55,135 nt of DNA from an uncultured Acidobacteriia bacterium (GTDB taxonomy: Bacteria > Acidobacteriota > Terriglobia > Bryobacterales > Bryobacteraceae): contig CAIVVT010000240.1 of NCBI GenBank assembly GCA_903909435.1, positions 1 to 55,135 on the forward strand. Direction: 5' to 3'. The translations under genes and the position numbers were made by a program. This document shows positions 36,972 to 45,595 of this stretch, piece after piece (the stretch's first letter is position 1; each line of letters begins with the position of its first letter). Under the pieces are notes generated by a model. That model searched no databases and had not been told where the DNA came from. It saw nothing but the letters and a program-made list of their open reading frames with translations.

Positions 36972-38000
36972 ATGCGCACGCTCCGTTTCGCGATGATCGG
37001 CTCCGGCTTCTGGGCCCGCTATCAGTTGGCGGGGTGGCATGAGGCCGGGGGGGCGCAATGCGTGGGCATCTACAACCGGACACGTGCGAAGGCCGAAGCC
37101 CTGGCGCGGGATTTCGGCTCGCCGCCGGTGTTCGACGACGTAGAAAGCATGCTGCGTGAGACGCGGCCCGATTTCGCGGACATCGTGACCGACGTGGGCA
37201 CGCACGCGAAATACACCAAACTCGCGGCGAGCCTGGGCATCCCCGTGGTGTGCCAGAAACCGCTGGCGGTCTCCTACCATGAGGCGGCCGGGATGCTCGA
37301 TGCTTGCCGTTTGGCCGGCGTGCCGCTGTACGTGAACGAGAACTGGCGCTGGCAGGCGCCGATACGGGAATTGAAGAGGCGCATGGACAGCGCCGGCATC
37401 GGCGAGGTCTTCCGCGGCCGCATCCGCATGGTTTCGGGCTTCCGGCTGTTCGACAACCAGCCCTTTCTCCGCAACCTGGAGCAGTTTGTCCTGACCGACA
37501 TCGGCAGCCACGTTCTGGATACCGCCCGCTTCCTGTTCGGCGAGGCGGAGTCGCTGTACTGCCAGACTTTCCAGGCGCACAAGGACATCCGCGGGGAAGA
37601 CGTCGCCACGGTGATGTTGAAGATGAAGACCGGCGCGACCGTGACGGTTGAGATGGGCTACGCGGAAAACTACCTGGAACGTGACCGATTCCCCGAGACG
37701 GCGATTCTGCTAGAGGCGACGCAAGGCTCTGCGGAACTGGAATTGGATCACTGGATTCGCATCACGACGAAGGACGGGACCCACATTCAGCGCTGCCCTC
37801 CCCCGCGTTACGCCTGGGCGGACTCCCGGTATGACGTCGTCCATTCGAGCATTGTGGGTTGTCAGGCGAATCTGCTGGCAGCGATGCGCGGCGAATGTGC
37901 CGCCGAGACCTCGGGTGAGGACAATCTGAAAACGGTGCGGCTGGTCTTCGCATCCTACGAATCCGCGGCGTCCGGGCAAGTGGTGAACCTGGGACAGTGA
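36972..38000 (+). CDS. apsD: Gfo/Idh/MocA dehydrogenase, probable D-apiose dehydrogenase
   Basis: 342 residues. N-terminal NAD site IGSGFWARYQLAGW; the catalytic Lys is K96 in VVCQKPLAV (Gln replaces the usual Glu of EKP). ENWRWQAPIRELK and the DIGSH block (D176, H180) belong to the C-domain. Known ApsD enzymes oxidise D-apiose to D-apionolactone with NAD+. The assignment rests on general family resemblance and chiefly on being followed at once by a lactonase, decarboxylase and oxidoisomerase of that pathway. The ATG is the predicted transcription start. The stop overlaps the lactonase start by one base. Confidence 0.7.
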   Translation: MRTLRFAMIGSGFWARYQLAGWHEAGGAQCVGIYNRTRAKAEALARDFGSPPVFDDVESMLRETRPDFADIVTDVGTHAKYTKLAASLGIPVVCQKPLAVSYHEAAGMLDACRLAGVPLYVNENWRWQAPIRELKRRMDSAGIGEVFRGRIRMVSGFRLFDNQPFLRNLEQFVLTDIGSHVLDTARFLFGEAESLYCQTFQAHKDIRGEDVATVMLKMKTGATVTVEMGYAENYLERDRFPETAILLEATQGSAELELDHWIRITTKDGTHIQRCPPPRYAWADSRYDVVHSSIVGCQANLLAAMRGECAAETSGEDNLKTVRLVFASYESAASGQVVNLGQ

Positions 38001-39688
38001 TGGGCGAAGCGCTCAAACTACGCGCCGGTCCCCTCGAGGCGACGTACTCGGACGGCGAGTTGCGCCATGTTCGATTGGGCGGCGCCGAGGTGGTGCAGCG
38101 GATCTACGCTGCAGTCCGGGATCACAACTGGTGTACGATGCCGGGGCGTTTGGAGAACGTCTCTTTGCAAGAGGAGAGCGATGGGTTTCGGATCGTTTTC
38201 GACTCGATTCACCAACAGGGTAGCGTCGATTTCCGGTGGCGCGGGATTCTTGCCGGAACCCCAGCCGGCTGCATCTCTTTCGCGATGGAAGGGCAGGCGC
38301 ACTCGAGGTTCCTCCGCAACCGGATCGGTCTCTGCGTGCATCATCCGCTGAGGGAATGCGCTGGCAAGCCCTGCGTTGTTGAGACTGCCGATGGAGACCT
38401 GGAGCGAACGCAATTCCCCGAGCTCGTGTCGCCGCATCAGCCCTTCCTCAACGTGCGAGCCATCACGCACGATCTCGCGCCGGGCGTATGCGCCGAAGTG
38501 CGGTTTTTCGGCGACGTCTTTGAGACCGAAGATCACCGCAACTGGACCGACGCCAACTTCAAGACCTACGGCACGCCGCTGAGCCTTCCATTTCCGGTCG
38601 AGGTCCTCGCAGGTACGGAGATCAACCAGCGCATTGAGATCACCCTCCTTGGCGCACTGGAATCGCCCGAGCGGTCGCCCGAGCGCGTGGTTCGGTTGCG
38701 CTTGGCAGACGCGTCCGGGGTACGGTTCCCGAGGATCGGATTGGGGATGGCGAGCGACGGCCGGCCGCTCTCGGCGAAGGAACTCGAAGAACTGCGGCGC
38801 CTCAAGCTGAGCCATTTGCGGGTGGATCTGCCGCCCGGAAGCGACTGGCGGCCTAAGCTGGAATTGGCCGCGGCGGAAGCGGGAGCGATCGGGGCTAAGC
38901 TGGAGGTTGCCGTAACGCTCCCTGGCGACACCGCTCACCTGCGGGGTTGGATTCCGAAAGTGGATCGCTGGCTGGTTTACCACAAGACCGAGAAGGTGAC
39001 GGGCGCTGCGGCGGCGCTCGAATTGCGCGCAGCCTTGGGGTCCGGGTCACTCATCGCAGTAGGCACGAACGCCTACTTTGCGGAACTGAACCGAAATCGG
39101 CCTTTTGGCGATGGCTGGGATGCCGCCTGCTTCTCGGTGAATCCGCAGGTGCATGCCTTCGATGACGAGAGCGTGATGGCGAATGCGTCCGGCCAGTTCG
39201 ACGCGGTCCGCAGCGCCCAGCGTTTTCTGATCGGCCGGCCCGTCGTCGTCTCTCCGGTAACGCTGCGCCCACGCTTCAACCCCGATGCCACGGGACATGT
39301 CGAGCCGTCCGAGCCGGATCCCAGGCAGAAGTCGCCGTTCTGCGCCGCTTGGACCCTCGCGAGCCTGTCGGCTTTGGCCCGGGCCGGAGCGTCGAGCGTC
39401 ACGTATTTCGAAACGCACGGCGCCGGTGGCGTGCTGGACGGCGATGAGGTGTACCCGGTCTTCCACGTTCTCGAAGCGGCAGCAGGGTTTGCGGGGGCGA
39501 GCGTGGTTGGGTGCGAAAACAGCGACGAGTCCCGCGTCGCCGCGCTGGCGCTCGCGTCCGGAGGGAGACTCCGGATGTTGATCGCGAATCTGACGGACGA
39601 GCCTTGCGAGATCGCGGTTGGAGTGGAGCGAGAGACGTTGAACCTCGAGCCGTACGCGGTCACGCGTCTCGACAGTTCGAAGGGCTAG
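38000..39688 (+). CDS. apnL: Probable D-apionate lactonase
   Basis: 562 residues, no signal peptide, cytoplasmic. I recognise the ApnL architecture: an N-terminal beta-sandwich (LEATYSDGELRHVRLGG, DHNWCTMPG), the conserved stretch CVHHPLRECAG to RTQFPELVSPHQPFLNVRAI, then DRFEMED-like VFETEDHRNWTDANFKTY. A TIM-barrel-like middle (about 235-470) and a small C-terminal sandwich follow. ApnL hydrolyses D-apionolactone, the ApsD product, to D-apionate. The start is the ATG of TGATG at 38000. This is the most diagnostic gene of the pathway because the family has few other known roles. Confidence 0.75.
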   Translation: MGEALKLRAGPLEATYSDGELRHVRLGGAEVVQRIYAAVRDHNWCTMPGRLENVSLQEESDGFRIVFDSIHQQGSVDFRWRGILAGTPAGCISFAMEGQAHSRFLRNRIGLCVHHPLRECAGKPCVVETADGDLERTQFPELVSPHQPFLNVRAITHDLAPGVCAEVRFFGDVFETEDHRNWTDANFKTYGTPLSLPFPVEVLAGTEINQRIEITLLGALESPERSPERVVRLRLADASGVRFPRIGLGMASDGRPLSAKELEELRRLKLSHLRVDLPPGSDWRPKLELAAAEAGAIGAKLEVAVTLPGDTAHLRGWIPKVDRWLVYHKTEKVTGAAAALELRAALGSGSLIAVGTNAYFAELNRNRPFGDGWDAACFSVNPQVHAFDDESVMANASGQFDAVRSAQRFLIGRPVVVSPVTLRPRFNPDATGHVEPSEPDPRQKSPFCAAWTLASLSALARAGASSVTYFETHGAGGVLDGDEVYPVFHVLEAAAGFAGASVVGCENSDESRVAALALASGGRLRMLIANLTDEPCEIAVGVERETLNLEPYAVTRLDSSKG

Positions 39689-39699
39689 GAGCGGACACG

Positions 39700-40698
39700 A
39701 TGGACTTGACTTACGGTATCGCCGCCGTCCTGGTGGGCGGCATCCTGAACGGCAGTTTCGTCGCGCCGATGAAGAAGTTGCCCGGCTGGAAATGGGAGAA
39801 CACCTGGCTGGTGTACTCGCTCTCCGGATTGCTGGTGATCCCCTGGATTGCGGCGCTCGCCACAGTCCCTGACCTGAGCGCAGTGCTCGGTGGAGCGTCC
39901 GCGGCGAGCCTCTGGCGGGTGTTGTTGTTCGGGCTCGGCTGGGGCGTCGGCTCGGTGCTGTTCGGGCTCGGGATCGTGCGCATGGGCCTAGCGCTCGGCT
40001 ACGGCTTAATCCTAGGGTTGATCGCCCCAATTGGAACTTTTTTGCCGCTTCTTGTTTTACACCCGGAACAGCTGCGAACCCGCCGCGGAACATCGCTGAT
40101 TGTGGGGACACTGATCGTCGTTTGCGGGATCATCCTGTGCGCCATCGCGGGCAAGATGCGGGAGCGCGGCGATAGCCGCCCGAAGCAAGGCTTCGCCGTC
40201 GGGCTGCTGATCTGCGTGCTGGCCGGGATCTTCTCGCCGATGCTGAACTTCAGCTTCGCCTTCGGGGGCGAACTGCAGCAGCGGGCGCTCGCCGCGGGCG
40301 CAACCAGCGATGCGGCGAGCAACGCGATCTGGTCGTTGTGCCTGACCGCGGGCCTGATCGCGAACGCCGGGTACAGCATCCTGCTACTTCAGCGCGGGGG
40401 AACCTGGAAGCTGTTCCGCACCGCGCCCGCGGGCTATTGGGGCTGGGGCGGGCTGATGGGCCTGCTGTGCTTCGGAAGTTTCATCGTGTACGGGGCAGGC
40501 GCCAATGCGCTGGGCTCGCTGGGCGCGGTGGTGGGCTGGCCGCTGTTCATGTCGATGAGCCTGATCACGTCGAACACGCTCGGCTGGATGAGCGGTGAAT
40601 GGAAGGGAGCGCCTCCGAAGGCGATCCGGTATGCCGTAGCCGGGATTGCAGTCCTGATCGTGGCGATCACGGTGATCGCGCTTGGCGGCAGGGAGTAG
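39700..40698 (+). CDS. RhaT-like sugar permease (DMT superfamily)
   Basis: 332 residues with about ten transmembrane segments. The N-terminus GIAAVLVGGILNGSFVAPMKKLPGW is typical of RhaT, the L-rhamnose/proton symporter, as are WENTWLVYSL and NFSFAFGGEL. It starts 11 bases after the lactonase stop with AGGAG. Its place inside the apiose genes suggests uptake of apiose or apionate, although rhamnose also occurs in rhamnogalacturonan. Substrate is inferred from context only. Confidence 0.8.
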   Translation: MDLTYGIAAVLVGGILNGSFVAPMKKLPGWKWENTWLVYSLSGLLVIPWIAALATVPDLSAVLGGASAASLWRVLLFGLGWGVGSVLFGLGIVRMGLALGYGLILGLIAPIGTFLPLLVLHPEQLRTRRGTSLIVGTLIVVCGIILCAIAGKMRERGDSRPKQGFAVGLLICVLAGIFSPMLNFSFAFGGELQQRALAAGATSDAASNAIWSLCLTAGLIANAGYSILLLQRGGTWKLFRTAPAGYWGWGGLMGLLCFGSFIVYGAGANALGSLGAVVGWPLFMSMSLITSNTLGWMSGEWKGAPPKAIRYAVAGIAVLIVAITVIALGGRE

Positions 40699-40702
40699 CG
40701 CG

Positions 40703-41512
40703 GTGAAACTCGGCATCGGCACCTACACCTACATGTGGTCGATCGGTTTTCCGGGAGCGGAACCTGAAACGCCGATGCGCGCGCTGGATCTGCTCGAAAA
40801 AGCGGTCAAAATGGGGGTAAAAGTGGTCCAATTTGGTCCAAATTTGCCTCTTTTTGAGATCCCGCCGGCGGCACTTGGAGAATTATTATCATTTAGCCGC
40901 CAGATGGGCCTCGAACTCGAAATCGGGACGCGCGGCGTCGAAACGACGCACTTGCGCCGGCTGATCGACTTCACCCTTCGCTGTGGAGCGTCGCTGCTGC
41001 GCACGGTGCCGGAAGTCGACGGACGGGTTCCCTCCAGCGGTGAACTGACGGAGTTGCTTAGAGCGATCGAGCCGGAATTGCGGCAAGCCGGCGTGCGGCT
41101 CGCCATGGAGAACAGCCTGATGCCCGCGTCGGCCATGAGCGAGGCGTTACGCGAGTGCGACAGCGAGTACCTGGGCATCACGCTCGACACCGTGAATTCG
41201 CTCGCCGTTCCGGAAGGAACCGAGGAAGTGGCCGCGGCGCTTGCTCGCTGGACGTGCTGCCTGCATGTGAAGGATTTTCAAGTGACTCGCGAGTGGCACA
41301 TGATGGGCTTCCGTGTGGAAGGGCGGCCGGCGGGGCAAGGTCAATTGAACGTTCCGCGACTGCTCGAGTTACTGAATTCGGCGGGTGCGAAATGCAACGC
41401 CATCCTGGAACTCTGGCCGCCGCCGCAAGCCTCGCTCGGCGAGACCATAGCGCTGGAACACCAGTGGGCCGAAGAGAGCGTGACGTATTTGAGGACTCTC
41501 ATCAAGGAGTAG
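40703..41512 (+). CDS. oiaC: Sugar-phosphate-isomerase-like TIM barrel, probable 3-oxo-isoapionate decarboxylase
   Basis: 269 residues from a GTG at 40703, preceded by GGGAG in the end of the permease gene. It has the xylose-isomerase-like (AP-endonuclease-2) fold with metal ligands E136 (AMENS), D162 (TLDTVN), H188 (LHVKDF) and E236 (LELW). OiaC proteins of this fold decarboxylate 3-oxo-isoapionate to L-erythrulose. The family is broad, so the function is inferred from neighbours apsD, apnL and apnO. An isomerase or epimerase role is the alternative. The ApnO gene follows two bases after its stop. Confidence 0.65.
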   Translation: MKLGIGTYTYMWSIGFPGAEPETPMRALDLLEKAVKMGVKVVQFGPNLPLFEIPPAALGELLSFSRQMGLELEIGTRGVETTHLRRLIDFTLRCGASLLRTVPEVDGRVPSSGELTELLRAIEPELRQAGVRLAMENSLMPASAMSEALRECDSEYLGITLDTVNSLAVPEGTEEVAAALARWTCCLHVKDFQVTREWHMMGFRVEGRPAGQGQLNVPRLLELLNSAGAKCNAILELWPPPQASLGETIALEHQWAEESVTYLRTLIKE

Positions 41513-41514
41513 TT

Positions 41515-42366
41515 ATGAAGAAGTCAGTGGCAGTGATCGGCGCCGGCGGCAAGATGGGTGCCCGCGCGGCGGAGAAGATCGGATTCAGCGACGCGTACCA
41601 GGTGTTGCTCTGCGAGAGCAACGCTGACAGGGCGCAGGCGCTTGTGGATTTGGGTTTGACCGTCACGGCGACCGGGGACGCGATGGCCGCGGCGGATTTC
41701 GTGGTGATGGCGGTGCCGGATGCGCTGATCGGCGCGATCGCGCGGCAGCTCGTGCCGCAGATGAAGAAGGGCGGGTCTCTGATCATGCTGGACGCGGCGG
41801 CGGCCTACGTCGGCGAACTCCCCGTACGCGAGGGGATCACGCAGATGATCACCCACCCCTGCCATCCGCCGTTCTTCACGGAGCAGGCGACCCCCGAAGC
41901 TCGTCGCGATTACTTCGGCGGCACGGCGGTGCAGGACATTATCGTTTCTCTGATCGGAGGTTCCGAGGAGTCGTTTACGCAAGGGATAGAAATCTGTCGC
42001 GCGATCTTCGCGCCTGTGAGCAGAGCAATCCGTGTGACCCCGGAGCAGTTCGCATTCCTGGAGCCCGCGATGTCCGAGATCGTCATGGCGGCCGCTGCAA
42101 ACTGGATGAAACAGTCGATGGAACTGGCCATCGAGCGAGGCGTGCCGCGAGAGGCGGCCGAGGCGTTCACCGCGGGCCACGCTCAGATCGCGATGGGAAT
42201 CGTATTCGGGGCGGAGAAGTCGCCATTCTCCGACGCGGCGCAACTCGCAATCGAGTGGGGCACGAACAAATACATCAACCCCGAGTGGCGCAGCGTGTAC
42301 GATCGCGAAACGCTCGCCGGAGCGATCCGGGACATACTGAAACCGCGAACCGCGGTTGTTGCATAG
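41515..42366 (+). CDS. apnO: Probable D-apionate oxidoisomerase
   Basis: 283 residues. N-terminal Rossmann motif VAVIGAGGKMGARAAE. A middle part with DFVVMAVPDALIG and MITHPCHPPFF, and an all-helical C-domain of the kind annotated as phosphogluconate dehydrogenase C-terminal (EPAMSEIVMAAAANWMKQ). ApnO converts D-apionate to 3-oxo-isoapionate with NAD+, supplying the OiaC substrate. GGAG lies at the correct distance before the ATG. Adjacent placement with oiaC matches the oxidative apiose route. Other 3-hydroxyacid dehydrogenases have similar folds, so symbol confidence is moderate. Confidence 0.7.
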   Translation: MKKSVAVIGAGGKMGARAAEKIGFSDAYQVLLCESNADRAQALVDLGLTVTATGDAMAAADFVVMAVPDALIGAIARQLVPQMKKGGSLIMLDAAAAYVGELPVREGITQMITHPCHPPFFTEQATPEARRDYFGGTAVQDIIVSLIGGSEESFTQGIEICRAIFAPVSRAIRVTPEQFAFLEPAMSEIVMAAAANWMKQSMELAIERGVPREAAEAFTAGHAQIAMGIVFGAEKSPFSDAAQLAIEWGTNKYINPEWRSVYDRETLAGAIRDILKPRTAVVA

Positions 42367-42385
42367 AGAGACAAGACACACAAAG

Positions 42386-42505
42386 GTGAAACATGATCCG
42401 CTCGCAGTCTTCTTCACGGTGGTTGTCATGTCGGCGCTGACTTTGGGGGCAGAGGTCATGCCGGTTCGCGCGAAGCCGCTGCAGCGATTGAAGGTGAGCG
42501 AGAAC
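42386..42505 (+). pseudogene. Signal-peptide head of a vanished DUF4038-type glycosidase
   Basis: A GTG at 42386 behind CAAAG opens a frame with a good signal peptide (DPLAVFFTVVVMSALTLG). It is followed by PLQRLKVSEN, the usual opening of the exported DUF4038/GH140-like family (normally continuing to a DG-x-PFFWLGDT motif). After LKVSEN the homology ends abruptly and unrelated sequence runs to the next start at 42616. The head of an exported glycosidase is therefore left in front of a cytoplasmic-looking relative. Confidence 0.5.
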
Positions 42506-42615
42506 ATCCAGGCGCGCGCACTCAACGCTCCTTCGGAAGGCTTCGGCAGCGATTGCGTCCTGGTTCTCGACGAGGTTTCTAAGTCATTCGTCGCGCCTAG
42601 GACGCCCACGCGCCA

Positions 42616-44187
42616 ATGAATACGGTCGCCCTGTACACCCGCTTCGAGGCCACGTTCGAGAGCAGCCGCGACTACGAGAATCCGGTGCAGGACGTGTCGG
42701 TTGAAGTGGAATTCGAGAGCGCTGTCGTCCGCTCGACGACGCACGCGTTCTGGGACGGAGGGCGCAGGTGGCGCGTGCGTTTCTCGCCGGAGATGCCGGG
42801 CCGGTGGACGTGGAGTGTTCGCTGCTCGCCCGACGGAGACAGCGGATTTGATGGCATAGGAGGCACGTTCGAGTGTGTCCCCGCGGCCAGCACGAACGTC
42901 CTTTACGAGCGTGGTCCGCTTCGCGTCTCGGACGACAATCGCCACTTTGTCCACGCCGACGGAACACCGTTCTTCTGGCTCGGCGACACTGCTTGGAACG
43001 GTCCTTTAAAGTCGAACGAGGCCGACTGGACGACATACCTCTCCGACCGGTCGCAGAAAGGATTCAACGTCATCCAGTTCGTCTCGACGCAATGGATCAG
43101 CGCGGCGGGCGACGCCGAGGGCCGGCCCGCTTACCTTGGGCGGGAGCACATCCGAATCGAGCCGGCGTTCTTCCGACGGTTGGACCGTCGTGTGGATGCG
43201 ATCAACGCATATGGTATGGTTGCCGCTCCGGTTCTGGCGTGGGCAGCCGGGTGGAACCCGGACAGTTGCCACCTGAACCCGGGCAACTCCCTGTCTGACG
43301 AGCAACTCGAACTGTTGATCCGGTACATGGTGGCTCGCTACAGTGCCCACCACGTAGTTTGGATTCTGGCCGGCGACGGAATCTATGAGGGCGCAGAAGC
43401 TGAGCGATGGCGTCGCATTGGCCGCAGAGCCTTGTCGAGCAGCACACGCCCCGCCACCATTCACCCTGGCGGTAAGATCTGGTCGGCGCCCGAGTTCCGA
43501 ATGGAGCCATGGTTCCAATTCAACGGGTACCAGAGCGGGCACTGGAATGACGATGACAACTTCCGCTGGATCAACGAAGGACCGCCGAGCCTGGACTGGC
43601 GAACGGAGCCGCGCTGCCCGCACATCAACCTGGAGCCTTGCTACGAGGGCCATCGCGCGATGGCAACCGGGCGTGTTATGGACGCCGGCGACGTGCGACG
43701 TGCCGCGTACTGGAGTCTGCTTGCCTCCCCGCCAGCAGGGGTTACCTATGGTGCGCACGGAATCTGGAGTTGGGAATCGACCCCCGAGCTTCCCATGAGC
43801 CATCCGAACACCGGCATCGCACCGGCCTGGCGTGATGCGCTGAATTTGCCGGGCAGTGCTTGCATGGGGCAATTGAAAGCGATTTTCACGTCCGTCGACT
43901 GGCCCAGCCTCGATCCTTGCCCGGATCTGGTGATGCACCAGCCGGGTTTGCAACACCCCTCGCTGTTCATCGCCCCGGCCCGCAGCGGCGAGGGCGCTCT
44001 CGCCGTGTTGTATCTGCCGCGAGGCGGAGTCGTGGAACTGCGAGAGGAGTTGCTCAGACCGGACATGATGGTGAGCTGCCTCGACCCATCAAACGGAGGA
44101 CTGCTCTGGCGGAGGCAGCTAACAGGGCACGGCGACTTAATCGAGACCGGCGCGGACGCTGACCGTGTGCTGGTGATCAAGAGCTAA
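42616..44187 (+). CDS. GH140-like apiosidase (DUF5060 plus DUF4038), no signal peptide
   Basis: 523 residues. DUF5060 sandwich at about 5-90 (FWDGGRRWRVRFSPEMPG), then a DUF4038 TIM barrel with the hallmark DGTPFFWLGDTAWN. Candidate catalytic residues by position in the GH140 apiosidase family: D254 in VVWILAGDG and E340 in INLEPCYEG. A C-terminal sandwich ends near 44187. The characterised member from Bacteroides cleaves apiose from rhamnogalacturonan II. Lying directly after the apiose catabolic genes, it should release the sugar. No export signal is visible, as TAG closes the frame upstream, so it may act on imported oligosaccharide or have lost its leader. Confidence 0.75.
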   Translation: MNTVALYTRFEATFESSRDYENPVQDVSVEVEFESAVVRSTTHAFWDGGRRWRVRFSPEMPGRWTWSVRCSPDGDSGFDGIGGTFECVPAASTNVLYERGPLRVSDDNRHFVHADGTPFFWLGDTAWNGPLKSNEADWTTYLSDRSQKGFNVIQFVSTQWISAAGDAEGRPAYLGREHIRIEPAFFRRLDRRVDAINAYGMVAAPVLAWAAGWNPDSCHLNPGNSLSDEQLELLIRYMVARYSAHHVVWILAGDGIYEGAEAERWRRIGRRALSSSTRPATIHPGGKIWSAPEFRMEPWFQFNGYQSGHWNDDDNFRWINEGPPSLDWRTEPRCPHINLEPCYEGHRAMATGRVMDAGDVRRAAYWSLLASPPAGVTYGAHGIWSWESTPELPMSHPNTGIAPAWRDALNLPGSACMGQLKAIFTSVDWPSLDPCPDLVMHQPGLQHPSLFIAPARSGEGALAVLYLPRGGVVELREELLRPDMMVSCLDPSNGGLLWRRQLTGHGDLIETGADADRVLVIKS

Positions 44188-44200
44188 AGGACGAGCGGGG

Positions 44201-45574
44201 ATGACAAGAATTACCACGGTTCCCTTCATACTGCTGGCTGCCACTTTGGCTGCCGGTGCGCAGGTCGCTACTGGGTCTCTAGCTCCGAACGACGGGGTGT
44301 TCAACATCACGCACTACGGGGCTGTTGGGGATGGAGTGACGGACAATACGGCCGCAATTCAGAAATCAATCGACGCGGCAAAGATGAAGGGCGGCGTCGT
44401 GTTTGTTCCCTCTGGACGCTGGTTGTGCAAGGGGCATCTCGTGCTTGAGATGGGTGTGCATCTGGCCGGGGTCAACCAGGCGCCGCAGTCGTGGGAGCCG
44501 CAGTCCGGATCCATCCTGATGCCGGTCGAGGGCCGCGACAACGAGGGAGGCCCGGCTTTCCTGGAAATGCGGAGTTCGACGTCGATTACAGGCGTGACGA
44601 TTTACTACCCAGAGCAAACGGTCGCGGACATTCGTCCTTACCCCTGGACCATTCAGATCCGCGCTAATCCATCGGATGCCAAGAGTGTTTCGTTCGACAG
44701 CACGGTGTCGAATGTAACACTGATCAACAGCTACAACGGCATACGCACCGGTCCCACGGAGAACGGGCGGCATCGGATTCTGGGAGTCCACGGCACGGTG
44801 CTCCGGCGGGGGATTTACGTTGATTGGGTCGGCGACATTGGACGGATTGAAAACGTTCAGTTCCATTCGCATTTCTGGGCGCACAAGGCGTTCAACGGCG
44901 ATTGGAGCAAGGTGTTCGACTACATGCAGAAGAACCTTGAGGCGTTCGTGTTCGGACGGACCGATTGGGAGTACGTTACAAATACGTTCGTCTTTCCCGC
45001 AAAGGTTGGCTACCGCTTCATCGAAACGCCCAACGGGTCGTCTAATGGTCAGCTCTCCGGCATCGGAGCGGATGCCTGCGACACGGCAATTCAAGTGGAG
45101 GCGATCCAGCCGCAGGGCCTCCTGATTACGAACGGAGAATTCAATTCGCATCGCGTCGGGCGCGCTACGCAGGTGGTCATTGAAAAGGGCGCGAAGGGGA
45201 ACGTGCGATTCGTGAACTGCGGTTTCTGGGGACCGGTGGAACACAATGCAGTGCTGCGCGGCGATGGCTACACGTCGTTCTCCGACTGCTATTTCTCCAA
45301 CAACTTCGATTCGAAGGGTTACTCAATCGTCGCCGAAGCCGGCAAACTGCAAGTCCAGAATTGCACCTTCGATGCGCTTTCAAAAGAACGGAAGCCTGGC
45401 AACGCATATGCAAGCGACGACCGTCGATACCAGCCTCCGGCGATTCAGTTGAAGCCGGGCGTACGGCACGCCATTATCCGCGGGAACAACGGCTATTACG
45501 GCGTGCAGATCGAGAACGGCGTCGGCGACCAGGCGATCATAAGCGACAACGAGCCTTACCGTCCGGAGCGCTGA
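44201..45574 (+). CDS. Exported pectate-lyase-3 beta-helix protein
   Basis: 457 residues. Signal peptide to about residue 20 (LAAGAQ). The opening FNITHYGAVGDGVTDNTAAIQKSI is the classical pectate-lyase-3/GH28-type start, and right-handed beta-helix coils run to the end. Family members include polygalacturonases, rhamnogalacturonan-backbone enzymes and others. The second half (ITNGEFNSHRVG, GKLQVQNCTF) is a regular helix with no unmistakable GH28 Asp triad, so a lyase or other activity is possible. It follows the apiosidase after 13 bases and fits backbone attack on pectin. Confidence 0.75.
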   Translation: MTRITTVPFILLAATLAAGAQVATGSLAPNDGVFNITHYGAVGDGVTDNTAAIQKSIDAAKMKGGVVFVPSGRWLCKGHLVLEMGVHLAGVNQAPQSWEPQSGSILMPVEGRDNEGGPAFLEMRSSTSITGVTIYYPEQTVADIRPYPWTIQIRANPSDAKSVSFDSTVSNVTLINSYNGIRTGPTENGRHRILGVHGTVLRRGIYVDWVGDIGRIENVQFHSHFWAHKAFNGDWSKVFDYMQKNLEAFVFGRTDWEYVTNTFVFPAKVGYRFIETPNGSSNGQLSGIGADACDTAIQVEAIQPQGLLITNGEFNSHRVGRATQVVIEKGAKGNVRFVNCGFWGPVEHNAVLRGDGYTSFSDCYFSNNFDSKGYSIVAEAGKLQVQNCTFDALSKERKPGNAYASDDRRYQPPAIQLKPGVRHAIIRGNNGYYGVQIENGVGDQAIISDNEPYRPER

Positions 45575-45595
45575 AGCTAAAGGAAACACACTGAA

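Noticed and set aside
41524..42954. Minus-strand open frame of about 476 codons
   Set aside because: It is antisense to the ApnO-like and apiosidase genes, with no ribosome-binding site and no recognisable fold.
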